A stretch of DNA of 32,359 nucleotides, from assembly GCA_964549655.1 (NCBI GenBank), contig CAZJXN010000049.1, positions 1-32,359 on the forward strand, written 5' to 3'. This document shows, piece by piece, positions 17,027-24,426 of the stretch (position 1 is its first letter; each line of letters begins with the position of its first letter). Source of the DNA: JADJNW01 sp964549655 (GTDB taxonomy: Bacteria > Bacteroidota > Bacteroidia > Chitinophagales > Saprospiraceae). Made by a program: the position numbers and the translations under genes. The notes beneath the pieces are model-generated. The model made no database searches. It was not told the origin of the DNA and saw nothing but the letters and a program-made list of their open reading frames with translations.

Positions 17027-18419
17027 TTGACAGCACCACGTAGCCCCAAGGTTGGAGTTGCAGCGTCATTCCTTTATTGACGGTCGTAGTATTTTTGTCA
17101 AAAATATTTATGTAATCGCCCAGCACTTTTGGGTCATTCAAGGTAGCAGTTTGAGGTGTGGCACTTGTATTCAACAACACAACCACTTTATCCCCATTTT
17201 TTTCGCGGTAGAATGCGTATACGTCACTGCTGCCCGCTTGGATGCGATTTGGTTTGCCGCCGTCCACGCCATTCCACAAGGCTTGATTGCGATGCTTGAG
17301 GTCGAGGAGCGATTTATAAAAATCCTGTTTCGGATAATTGCCCCACGCAATCGTATCTTTTTCAAAAAATTTAAGTCGCTTATTTAAAGCCGATTCCTGT
17401 CCACTATAAATCAAGGGCATCCCTTGAAAGGTAAAAGCGAACACTGCCATTGCATCTACAGCGTCGCCCATGCGCTCGTACTCGCTGCCCTCCCAAGAGT
17501 TTTTGTCGTGGTTGGTGATGAAGGACATTTGATAGCCTTTTTGAAACTTAATACTATCCGCTTTGTACCAAGTGTTAATATCTGCCGCTCGTTTTTCCCC
17601 TTTGGCGAGTTTATTCATCAATTCTAAAAATGCCCAAGCATACGACATTGCAAACAAATCTTCATTCCGATGTGGCGCGTACTCCGCTTCTGCCAGCATA
17701 AAAATATCCGGTTTTGCTTGCCGCAATTTCGGAATCGCCTCCTGCCAAAAGTCATCTGGCACTTCATGCGCCACGTCGCAGCGGTAGCCGTCAATACCCA
17801 CATCGGTCAGCCAGTAGAGCATATCCTCGGTCATCGTTTTACGCAAGTCGGGATTGTTATAATTCAAATCCGCTACGTCCGTCCAGCCAAAGGTTTCACC
17901 TGTTCGAGAATCAATTGGGTCAACGACTTTGCCCGTAGAGTCTTTGGTGTAATAATCGGGATATTGCTTGAGCCACACGTGGTCCCAACCCGTATGATTG
18001 GGCACCCAATCAAGAATGAGTTTCATATCCAAATCATGCGCTTGTTTCAATAGAGCTTTAAAATCATCCAGCGTTCCAAATTTAGGATTCACCGCCCGAA
18101 AATCAGAAACCGCGTAATAACTTCCCAGTGAACCTTTCTTTTTGGTATCACTAATCGGGTGAATCGGCATGAGCCACAGGATGTCCACGCCCATTGCTTT
18201 GAGGCGCGGCAAATGTTTGGCAAACGCATTGAACATACCCTCCGGTGTGTATTGTCGGATGTTGACTTCGTAAATATTATTATTTTTCGCCCAGTCTGGC
18301 GTTGCCGCAGTACGGCTCGGAGTCGCTTGTTTTACCATCTGATCTTGGGTATCACCACTTTTATTACAAGCAGCTATTATACTCAAAAGTATTACCAACA
18401 GGAGCAGTTTTTGTTTCAT
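17019..18419 (-). CDS. GH13 alpha-amylase-family lipoprotein
   Basis: Glycoside hydrolase that cuts alpha-1,4-glucan chains, lipid-anchored in the envelope. From the ATG at 18419 it has 466 residues with lipoprotein signal MKQKLLLLVILLSIIAAC. GH13 regions are visible: MPIHPI and LDWVPNHTG (region I), GIDGYRCDVAHEV with nucleophile Asp215 (region II), IFMLAEAEY with acid/base Glu244 (region III), and SFITNHDKNS with Asp305 (region IV). The C-terminal beta domain ends in QLQPWGYVVLSNK, a common ending in neopullulanase- or cyclomaltodextrinase-like members. Placement behind a GH65 phosphorylase and a beta-phosphoglucomutase suggests it feeds maltose to them. Exact substrate (starch, maltodextrin or cyclodextrin) cannot be fixed. 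An in-frame start at 18455 is less likely because it precedes the signal peptide. Confidence 0.95.
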   Translation of the reverse strand: MKQKLLLLVILLSIIAACNKSGDTQDQMVKQATPSRTAATPDWAKNNNIYEVNIRQYTPEGMFNAFAKHLPRLKAMGVDILWLMPIHPISDTKKKGSLGSYYAVSDFRAVNPKFGTLDDFKALLKQAHDLDMKLILDWVPNHTGWDHVWLKQYPDYYTKDSTGKVVDPIDSRTGETFGWTDVADLNYNNPDLRKTMTEDMLYWLTDVGIDGYRCDVAHEVPDDFWQEAIPKLRQAKPDIFMLAEAEYAPHRNEDLFAMSYAWAFLELMNKLAKGEKRAADINTWYKADSIKFQKGYQMSFITNHDKNSWEGSEYERMGDAVDAMAVFAFTFQGMPLIYSGQESALNKRLKFFEKDTIAWGNYPKQDFYKSLLDLKHRNQALWNGVDGGKPNRIQAGSSDVYAFYREKNGDKVVVLLNTSATPQTATLNDPKVLGDYINIFDKNTTTVNKGMTLQLQPWGYVVLSNK

Positions 18420-18423
18420 ACTG

Positions 18424-18510
18424 TTATAATTATGTCCCCCGTACTGGGTTTCCATTTATTATTTACCATTTAATCTTATAATTATATCACCTGTTGCTGG
18501 GTTTACATTT
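18424..18510. repeat. Composite direct repeat before the amylase gene
   Basis: Two imperfect copies of a block of about 34 bases lie at 18424-18457 and 18476-18510. They share TTATAATTAT at the left end and CTGGGTTT(C/A)CATTT at the right end. Each copy runs into a heptamer array. On the coding strand the nearer copy ends about 4 bases before the amylase start codon, so it could form a leader or operator. Confidence 0.7.
18453..18473. repeat. Short heptamer array
   Basis: CATTTAT, TATTTAC and CATTTAA start at 18453, 18460 and 18467, a strict 7-base period. It follows the first copy of the composite direct repeat upstream of the amylase. Confidence 0.6.
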
Positions 18511-18532
18511 CACATCTCACCTTTCACATTTA
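18505..18532. repeat. Heptamer array after the lipoprotein gene
   Basis: ACATTTC, ACATCTC, ACCTTTC and ACATTTA start at 18505, 18512, 18519 and 18526. The array begins 5 bases beyond the stop codon of the unknown lipoprotein (18537-18539, - strand). Confidence 0.75.
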
Positions 18533-18536
18533 TTTA

Positions 18537-19046
18537 TCACTCATCTCCAAATTGTTTCTTCGTCGGTGGGGTCATTAAATTGAGGGCTTTCACCAAATCG
18601 CCATAATTGGGATAATTGAGCGTACCGACCCACGACATTTCAGAGGCATCTTCTGGGATACCTTGCATTTCCCAACTCGTGTCTTCGACATCATTAAATG
18701 AGTCGATCATAACTACCGGATACTTGCCGCCCAACGTCAGATACCACGAGCCGCCGCCCGTTTTATTTTCCCAATGTCCACTTTCAAACGTACCGTCTTT
18801 CTTAAACAAAAACCACCTGCCTCGGTTTGATTTACCTTGCTCAAAATTAGTAGAACTGATGTAATGTTCTATCATCCAATAGTTTGTAGTCAATATACTG
18901 GTTTCTTTTGCCACGGGCGGTGTTTTGGGTGTTCCGGCATTTCCTTTTGTGCTATTGGCGGTGCTATCTGCGCTTGATCCCTTATTTTCACAACTAAAAA
19001 AAGAGAAAAAGAATCCCGTTACTAAAAGAAGAAGTAATTTTTTCAT
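18537..19046 (-). CDS. Unknown lipoprotein, possibly lipocalin-like
   Basis: I do not recognise a named family. The 169 residues open with a lipoprotein signal (MKKLLLLLVTGFFFSFFSC, Cys19) and a low-complexity Ser/Thr/Asn/Pro linker (about 20-48). A compact domain follows, with alternating strands GRWFLFKKDGTFESGHWEN, GGGSWYLTL and PVVMIDS. The pattern of a dGTF strand, then a tight turn and GxWxL, recalls small lipocalin-like or META-like beta-barrels of Bacteroidota, but this is only a resemblance. It lies between the GH65 phosphorylase and the amylase, all read leftward, so it may be co-expressed with sugar use. A large imperfect hairpin (19061-19150) separates it from the GH65 gene. The ATG at 19046 directly begins the signal peptide. 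Confidence 0.75.
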   Translation of the reverse strand: MKKLLLLLVTGFFFSFFSCENKGSSADSTANSTKGNAGTPKTPPVAKETSILTTNYWMIEHYISSTNFEQGKSNRGRWFLFKKDGTFESGHWENKTGGGSWYLTLGGKYPVVMIDSFNDVEDTSWEMQGIPEDASEMSWVGTLNYPNYGDLVKALNLMTPPTKKQFGDE

Positions 19047-19060
19047 GGTTTATGTTTTAT

Positions 19061-19150
19061 AATGGAACACTGATTTTTTATGATATTTTAATATTTTTTA
19101 TGATTTAAATCAGCTTAAAACATAAAAATCATAATTATCAGTGTCCCATT
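19061..19150. repeat. Imperfect inverted repeat between GH65 and lipoprotein genes
   Basis: The left arm (19061-19084, AATGGAACACTGAT then T-rich and ATGAT) matches the reverse of the right arm (19128-19150, ending ATCAGTGTCCCATT) with few mismatches. An AT-rich stretch lies between them. It fills almost the whole spacer and starts 2 bases after the GH65 stop. It may attenuate transcription or protect the upstream message. Confidence 0.6.
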
Positions 19151-19152
19151 TT

Positions 19153-21462
19153 CTAATACGTGACGACCAAATGCCCATCCGCTTCTACATGATATGGCTT
19201 ATCGTACACCTTGATTTCCAATGCTTTATCTGATAAATTTAGAATCTGCGTTTTACTTTGTGCTACTTGCACTTGCAAAATACTGCCTCTGTATCGAATT
19301 TTAAAGGCGTAGGATTGCCATTTTTTTGGAATAAAAGGGCTAAACGCTAACCTATCATCGAACACTCGCATGCCACCAAAACCTTTGATAACGGCCATCC
19401 AAGTACCCGCCATGCTCGTGATGTGGCAACCGTCTTCCGTGTCATTGTTATAATCATCCAAATCCAAACGCGACGTGCGCAAATACATTTCATACGCTTT
19501 TTCTTCCATGCCGAGTTTTGCAGCCAAAATCACGTGAACACAAGGCGATAGCGAGGATTCATGCACGGTGCGCGGCTCATAAAAATCAAAATTGCGGCGA
19601 ATCGTCTCTACATCAAAGTCATCTTCAAACAAATAAATTCCTTGTAAAACATCTGCCTGTTTAATAAAACACGAGCGCAAAATCCGATCCCACGACCATT
19701 TTTGATTGAGCGGACGCTGTTCTGGTGTCAAATCATTTACGGTTAATAATTCTTTATCTAAATAACCTTCTTGTTGTAAAAAAACATTTAACGTATCATC
19801 TTTTGGGAAATACATTTTTTCTATGATGTCCTTCCATTTATTGGTTTCTGTTTTTTCATAAAATTTGATACGTTCTGTGATTTCTTTGAATTTATCCGGT
19901 GCCGTTGATTGCACTTGTTCTAATGTTTCAATAGTATATTTCAAACACCAGACAGCGAGATAATTGGTGTACCAGTTATTATTGACGTTATTTTCGTATT
20001 CGTTTGGACCCGTCACGCCGTGCATGACGTACAGGTTTTTGTGGGTCGAAAAATGAACCCGCTGCGCCCAAAATCTTGCAATGCCAATCAACACTTCTAA
20101 ACCATATTCTGCTAAGTAATTTTTATCATTTGTATACCGAACATAATCATAAATCGCAAATGCGATGGCTCCATTTCGGTGGATTTCTTCAAACGTGATT
20201 TCCCATTCGTTGTGGCTTTCTTCGCCGTTCATCGTCACCATCGGGTACAAAGCAGCACCATCTGTGAAACCGAGTTTCTGAGCGTTTTCAATTGCTTTTT
20301 GCAAATGTTTGTATCTGTAAATCAGTAAGTTACGTGCCACTCTTTCATCCGCTGTGGACAAGTAAAAGGGCAAACAATACGCTTCGGTATCCCAATAAGT
20401 GCTACCGCCATATTTCTCGCCGGTGAAACCTTTCGGACCGATATTCAAACGTTCATCCTCGCCAGTATAAGTTTGATATAATTGAAAAATATTGAATCGA
20501 ATCGCTTGCTGCGCTGCCACATCGCCCTCGATGATAATGTCCGCTTCTTCCCACTTGCGTCCCCACGCCTGTTTTTGCTCTTCTAATAAAGTATCAAAAC
20601 CCTTGTCAAATGCCTTTTTTACCGCCGTTTTACATGCTTGCATCAGTTCTTCTTTCGGATGATTGAGCGACGAGACATTGGCAGCAAATTTGTACATCAC
20701 TGTTTCCTCGCCTTCTTCACATTTTAAATCCACGGTGCAAGCGACGTATTTATCTTTTTGATGTTTGAATGAGTCAAAGTCTATGGCTGCTCCATTTTGA
20801 AAAATATTGAACTTCATGCCCGTACACACCTGAAAAGCCGTTTTCTTAGTTTCGGCTGTCACGTAACCGGCGCGTCGTTTCGCTTTGGTTTCTATTTCCA
20901 CCCAAAATTTTTCTCCATAGTTGGAGTCTTGATTCATTACATCCACGTCCACAGAAGGCGTGAGGGTGAGCGTACCCGAAAAATTCAGCGGTGTAATGGA
21001 ATAGCGAATCGCGCCAACTTCATCTTCTACAATGCTACAAAAACGTTTTGAATGCACCTTCACCCGCTTGCCGCTGTGCAGCAGCGCGATGAACGTGCGT
21101 TCTAAATATCCTTCTTTCATATCGAGCACCCGCCGAAATTCTTCCACTTCACACTTTTCCAAGTCGAGCACCTCGCCGTCAAATTCTACATTAATACCAA
21201 TCCAATTAGCTGCATTTAGCACTTTTGCAAAATATTCTGGATAGCCGTTTTTCCACCAGCCTACGCGGGTTTTATCTGGGTAATAAACGCCTGCTACGTA
21301 GCTGCCTGAGAGCGTTTCGCCGCTAAATTTCTCTTCAAAATTAGCACGCTGCCCCATGCGCCCATTGCCGATGCTAAAGACGCTTTCGCTGATGCGATTA
21401 TATTCTTTGTGAAATCCTTCTTCGATAATGCGCCATTCGTCGTGTTGGAGGTAATTTTTCAT
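19153..21462 (-). CDS. GH65 disaccharide phosphorylase, probably maltose phosphorylase
   Basis: Cytoplasmic enzyme that splits an alpha-linked glucose disaccharide with phosphate to give beta-glucose-1-phosphate and glucose. The 769 residues show the GH65 plan: an N-terminal beta-sandwich (about 1-270, SVFSIGNGRMGQRANFEE), a helical (alpha/alpha)6 barrel with YGGSTYWDTEAYCLPFYL (about 355), and GVTGPNEYENNVNNNWYTN with general acid Glu488. HESSLSPCVH (about 635) and the C-terminal jelly roll follow. Glu488 lines up with Glu487 known in Lactobacillus maltose phosphorylase. There is no signal peptide. The next gene upstream in the transcript is a beta-phosphoglucomutase, which is the standard partner and consumes the product. 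The disaccharide could also be trehalose or kojibiose, but the nearby amylase favours maltose. Confidence 0.93.
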   Translation of the reverse strand: MKNYLQHDEWRIIEEGFHKEYNRISESVFSIGNGRMGQRANFEEKFSGETLSGSYVAGVYYPDKTRVGWWKNGYPEYFAKVLNAANWIGINVEFDGEVLDLEKCEVEEFRRVLDMKEGYLERTFIALLHSGKRVKVHSKRFCSIVEDEVGAIRYSITPLNFSGTLTLTPSVDVDVMNQDSNYGEKFWVEIETKAKRRAGYVTAETKKTAFQVCTGMKFNIFQNGAAIDFDSFKHQKDKYVACTVDLKCEEGEETVMYKFAANVSSLNHPKEELMQACKTAVKKAFDKGFDTLLEEQKQAWGRKWEEADIIIEGDVAAQQAIRFNIFQLYQTYTGEDERLNIGPKGFTGEKYGGSTYWDTEAYCLPFYLSTADERVARNLLIYRYKHLQKAIENAQKLGFTDGAALYPMVTMNGEESHNEWEITFEEIHRNGAIAFAIYDYVRYTNDKNYLAEYGLEVLIGIARFWAQRVHFSTHKNLYVMHGVTGPNEYENNVNNNWYTNYLAVWCLKYTIETLEQVQSTAPDKFKEITERIKFYEKTETNKWKDIIEKMYFPKDDTLNVFLQQEGYLDKELLTVNDLTPEQRPLNQKWSWDRILRSCFIKQADVLQGIYLFEDDFDVETIRRNFDFYEPRTVHESSLSPCVHVILAAKLGMEEKAYEMYLRTSRLDLDDYNNDTEDGCHITSMAGTWMAVIKGFGGMRVFDDRLAFSPFIPKKWQSYAFKIRYRGSILQVQVAQSKTQILNLSDKALEIKVYDKPYHVEADGHLVVTY

Positions 21463-21470
21463 TTTTTAAT

Positions 21471-21501
21471 TGTGTTCAGGTATTTATGTGTTCTTGTGTT
21501 C
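21471..21501 (-). repeat. Octamer array before the GH65 start (AACACnnn type)
   Basis: Read on the - strand, units of 8 bases follow each other: AACACAAG, AACACATA, AATACCTG, then AACACAAT. The array ends about 8 bases before the GH65 start codon. The same AACACnnn wording precedes both DUF1501 genes. Confidence 0.75.
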
Positions 21502-21522
21502 TTGTTATCGAAGTTTTCTTTG

Positions 21523-21553
21523 GAACACTCCAATACATAAACACTCGAACACA
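21523..21553 (+). repeat. Octamer array, inverted partner
   Basis: AACACTCC, AATACATA, AACACTCG and AACACAAA start at 21524, 21532, 21540 and 21548. This array faces the one at 21471-21501, and the two can pair over about 31 bases with several mismatches, giving a large hairpin in the spacer between the mutase and GH65 genes. Confidence 0.75.
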
Positions 21554-21563
21554 AAATGATTTT

Positions 21564-22238
21564 TTAAATTATTACTGTTGCTGTAATCCCCTTTAAAATG
21601 GTATCAAAACTTTCATTGATAAAATTGGGAATAACCAAGTGCGCGTGTCCAAGATTGGACGGACTGCCAATGCCAACTGCATAAAATCCACCATTCAAAG
21701 CTGCTTCTACGCCACTTTCTGCATCTTCAAACACAATGCACTCGCTGTGCAAAACGTCCATTGCATCCGCCCCGAGCGCAAACACTTGTGGGTCGGGCTT
21801 ACTTTTAGTCGCGGTATTACCATCTACAATCACTTCAAATTCTTGCAATAATCCGATGCGTTCGATTACCGTCATCGCATTTTTACTCGCAGAACCCAAG
21901 CCCCGCCAGATGCCGCGCTGTTCTAACTCCTCCAAAAAAGGAAGTACGCCTTCCAAAATATCCGCCGGACTCATGTCTTGCAAATAGTCTACGTACCACT
22001 TATTTTTTTTATCTGCCAATGTTATTTTTTCTGTCTCAGTCAATTCAACGCCGCCCCATTGTAAAATCAATTCCAACGAACCCATTCGACTTACGCCTTT
22101 GAGTTTTTCGTTTTGTAGTTCTGTAAAATCGAAGCCGAGTTCATTCGCCAGTCGTCGCCACGCTGCGAAGTGGTATTTGGCGGTGTCTACGATGACTCCG
22201 TCGAGGTCAAAAATGCAAGCTTTGATGGTGTTTTTCAT
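21564..22238 (-). CDS. pgmB: Beta-phosphoglucomutase
   Basis: Cytoplasmic haloacid-dehalogenase (HAD) superfamily enzyme that turns beta-glucose-1-phosphate into glucose-6-phosphate through a bisphosphate intermediate. From the ATG at 22238 it has 224 residues. The N-terminus MKNTIKACIFDLDGVIVDTA gives the nucleophile Asp11 and acid/base Asp13. The cap has LKGVSRMGSLELIL, the beta-PGM specific segment with its Arg. The later motifs GLGSASKN (Ser/Thr), SKPDPQVF (Lys) and VFEDAESGVEAA (Asp pair) are all present. An earlier in-frame start at 22274 adds 12 residues unlike the family. It is the first gene of the leftward maltose cluster, 101 bases before the GH65 gene, and a 21-base tandem repeat lies 135-176 bases upstream. 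Confidence 0.94.
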   Translation of the reverse strand: MKNTIKACIFDLDGVIVDTAKYHFAAWRRLANELGFDFTELQNEKLKGVSRMGSLELILQWGGVELTETEKITLADKKNKWYVDYLQDMSPADILEGVLPFLEELEQRGIWRGLGSASKNAMTVIERIGLLQEFEVIVDGNTATKSKPDPQVFALGADAMDVLHSECIVFEDAESGVEAALNGGFYAVGIGSPSNLGHAHLVIPNFINESFDTILKGITATVII

Positions 22239-22372
22239 ATTGTATTTTTGCCAATTGCTTCCTTTCGGGATCAAAATTTTCAGAATGGTAGAATTCTGTA
22301 AATGCTGCTCAAATGTGCCACAAGATAAAATTTTACGCGTACTCTTGAAAAAAATTCATACTTTGCAAATAC

Positions 22373-22414
22373 GTTTTGCGTTACTTTAGAAAAGTTTTGC
22401 GTTATTAGAGAAAA
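22373..22414. promoter_or_regulatory. Tandem 21-base direct repeat, candidate operator
   Basis: Two adjacent 21-base copies (22373-22393 and 22394-22414) match at 18 positions, and the first 11 bases (GTTTTGCGTTA) are identical. Two copies 21 bases apart lie on the same face of the helix, as expected for a regulator binding twice. The pgmB start is about 135 bases away, on the left. Confidence 0.5.
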
Positions 22415-22500
22415 AAGCGTTTCAATCTTCTACCCTCAATCAAGCTTTTTTACATCGCTTCTTACATCCTGAGAAAACTTGCTTATCGGCTTTTTAAATC

Positions 22501-22528
22501 AGACGGTAGACTTTGGACCTACCCGTCT
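22501..22528. other. Hairpin in the divergent region
   Basis: AGACGGTAG (22501-22509) pairs with CTACCCGTCT (22519-22528) with a single bulged base and a 9-base loop. No T run follows, so a terminator is unlikely; it could be a leader structure or protein site. Confidence 0.4.
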
Positions 22529-22602
22529 TGCTCGTGAATTCATCAAAAATAAAAATTATTGAGACTAAGCCCGTGTAATGTTATAGGCATGACGAGTGCA
22601 TC

Positions 22603-22637
22603 TATTGTCTAAAATCTAATAGCTAAAGTCTATAAAA
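22603..22637. repeat. Heptamer array before the first DUF1800 gene
   Basis: TATTGTC, TAAAATC, TAATAGC, TAAAGTC and TATAAAA start at 22603, 22610, 22617, 22624 and 22631. It is the same family as the arrays before secDF and at the amylase stop codon. Confidence 0.75.
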
Positions 22638-22671
22638 ACTTATTTCCAAAACCGATTAAACACCTTTGCTT

Positions 22672-24360
22672 ATGGACAGAAGAGCTACGCTCACCGCATT
22701 GCTGGGGAGACCGCGAAGCTATTTGTCAACACAAACGCTTCTCTCGCCACCCGGCGGACCCGCCCTCCTTCCTTACACCGGCGAATGGACGTACGAACGA
22801 GCAGCCCACTTGCTGCGCCGTGCCATGTTTGCCCCCACGCACCTGCAAATCAAAGCCGCCGTGGAAAAAGGACTGGACGCTACCATCGAAGAATTGTTTC
22901 AAGAGCTGCTATTGCCCGACCCGCCCGTCAATTCGTACTTTGAGGAAGACCCTTTTGTACCCCTTGGCGAAATTTGGCTGAATGCACCGTATTTAAAACA
23001 GGAAGAAGACGAAGAAGAAGTGATTGACCTGCGCGAACACCGCTTTCACAGTCTACGCGCATGGACGTTTGGTTTGTTACTCACCGAGGGCGTTTCCATT
23101 CGAGAGAAGATGACGCTGTTTTGGCACAATCATTTCGCACTGCATGAAGTGGATGACCCGAAGTACATCTATCGGCACATTCAACTCTTGCGCTCGTATG
23201 CCTGGGGCAACTTCCGAGATTTGGTGAAAGCCATTACGATTGACCCAGCGATGTTGCGAATGTTGAATGGAAATCAAAACACAAAGCGTGCGCCCAATGA
23301 AAATTATGCGCGGGAATTGCTGGAATTGCACACCGTCGGCAAAGGCGAACAAGTCGGTGCGGGCGATTACACCACTTTCACGGAAGAAGATGTTGTGGAA
23401 ATCGCGCGTGCACTCACTGGCTGGCGCGAAGAAGGTTTTGAAACTAAAGATGCAGACCAAGCCATTAAGTCATTTTTTGATGTGGAACGCCACGATATTT
23501 TGACCAAGCAACTCTCTCCCCGTTTCAATAACGCGACGATAAACGACGGCGGCGAGGAAGAATACAAACAAGTGGTTGATCTCATTTTTGAAAGCCCAGA
23601 GGTGGCGCGTCATATCAGTCGCAAGTTATATCGCTGGTTTATTTATTATAAAATAGATGCCACGACGGAACAAGATGTTATTGAGCCGATGGCACAACTT
23701 CTTATTAGCAATGATTTTAATATAAAACCTGTTTTAGAAGCATTTTTAAAAAGTGAGCATTTCTTCAATATTCGCAGCGTCGGTCCGCTGATTAAGAATC
23801 CCATAGACCATGTTATTTCGACCATAAAAACGTTTGGCGTGGTGGTATATCCCGAGAATTTGAAAAATCGCTACGACTTATGGTATCGCGTTTTTGACCG
23901 GACACCGAGTATGCAAATGGAGTATTATCGGCCGCCGGAAGTAGCTGGTTGGAAAGGGTATTATCAAGCGCCTGCCTACTACCGCTTGTGGATAAACGCT
24001 TCTACCCTACCGAGCCGGATGAATTTTGCAAATGCCGTTATTTTGGAAGGGCTGGCAGGCGAAGAGATGCGATTGGAAGTGGATGTCTTTAAGTTTTTGA
24101 AAACGTTGGACGACCCGCATGACCCGAACAAAGTTGTAGCGGATTTCGCCAAAATATTATGCCCGAAACCATTGACTGCCAACCAGTTGAAGCTATTGAA
24201 AGAAATCTTGCTGCCGGGCTTGCCGGATTATGAATGGGGCGTAGAATACACGGATTACGAAGCAAATCCAATGGATATGCAACTTGCGATGGCGATAGAG
24301 GGAAAGCTGCGCCAATTGATACGGGTATTGATGAATTTACCAGAATTTTTCTTGAGTTAG
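22672..24360 (+). CDS. DUF1800 domain protein, copy 1
   Basis: Function unknown. The 562 residues belong to the DUF1800 family (PF08811): ERAAHLLRRAMFAPTHLQI near the start, FWHNHFA, a highly conserved block NFRDLVKAITIDPAMLRMLNGNQNT...APNENYARELLEL, FTEEDVVEIARALTGWR, and ISRKLYRWFIYY. DUF1800 proteins are nearly always encoded beside a DUF1501 protein, as here, 64 bases upstream. There is no signal peptide; the N-terminus is MDRRATLTALLGR, which its paralogue shares. I chose the ATG at 22672 because the paralogue starts at the same residue; a TTG at 22666 would add two residues. The two paralogues share over half their residues by eye. An acidic run (EEDEEEV) near residue 111 is absent from copy 2. 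Confidence 0.9.
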   Translation: MDRRATLTALLGRPRSYLSTQTLLSPPGGPALLPYTGEWTYERAAHLLRRAMFAPTHLQIKAAVEKGLDATIEELFQELLLPDPPVNSYFEEDPFVPLGEIWLNAPYLKQEEDEEEVIDLREHRFHSLRAWTFGLLLTEGVSIREKMTLFWHNHFALHEVDDPKYIYRHIQLLRSYAWGNFRDLVKAITIDPAMLRMLNGNQNTKRAPNENYARELLELHTVGKGEQVGAGDYTTFTEEDVVEIARALTGWREEGFETKDADQAIKSFFDVERHDILTKQLSPRFNNATINDGGEEEYKQVVDLIFESPEVARHISRKLYRWFIYYKIDATTEQDVIEPMAQLLISNDFNIKPVLEAFLKSEHFFNIRSVGPLIKNPIDHVISTIKTFGVVVYPENLKNRYDLWYRVFDRTPSMQMEYYRPPEVAGWKGYYQAPAYYRLWINASTLPSRMNFANAVILEGLAGEEMRLEVDVFKFLKTLDDPHDPNKVVADFAKILCPKPLTANQLKLLKEILLPGLPDYEWGVEYTDYEANPMDMQLAMAIEGKLRQLIRVLMNLPEFFLS

Positions 24361-24370
24361 CCAATTTCAC

Positions 24371-24426
24371 GCAAAGGCGCAAAGCCGCAAAGTTGCTACG
24401 CTAACACATAAACACACAAACACAAT
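24371..24426 (+). repeat. Octamer mosaic before DUF1501 copy 1
   Basis: Seven octamers keep one register from 24371. The first three begin GCAAAG (24371, 24379, 24387), the fourth is GCTACGCT, and the last three begin AACAC (24403, 24411, 24419). Two different unit families therefore share a single 8-base frame. The last unit runs into the ATG at 24425. Confidence 0.8.

Larger units (their letters stand above)
22239..22671. other. Divergent regulatory region, maltose cluster versus DUF1800
   Basis: This 433-base spacer separates pgmB (leftward) from the first DUF1800 gene (rightward), so it should hold promoters for both. It contains the 21-base tandem repeat (22373-22414), a hairpin (22501-22528) and a heptamer array (22603-22637). 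I found no full TAnnTTTG promoter on either strand; TAGACTTTG at 22507-22515 has one base too many. I see no gene in it. Confidence 0.6.

Noticed and set aside
16501..22238. Polysaccharide utilisation locus of the SusCD type
   Set aside because: No SusC or SusD gene, no transporter and no regulator is present; it is only a maltose/starch cluster.
22661..22671. TTG at 22666 as start of DUF1800 copy 1
   Set aside because: The ATG at 22672 aligns with the start of the paralogue (MDRRATL) and is a stronger codon.
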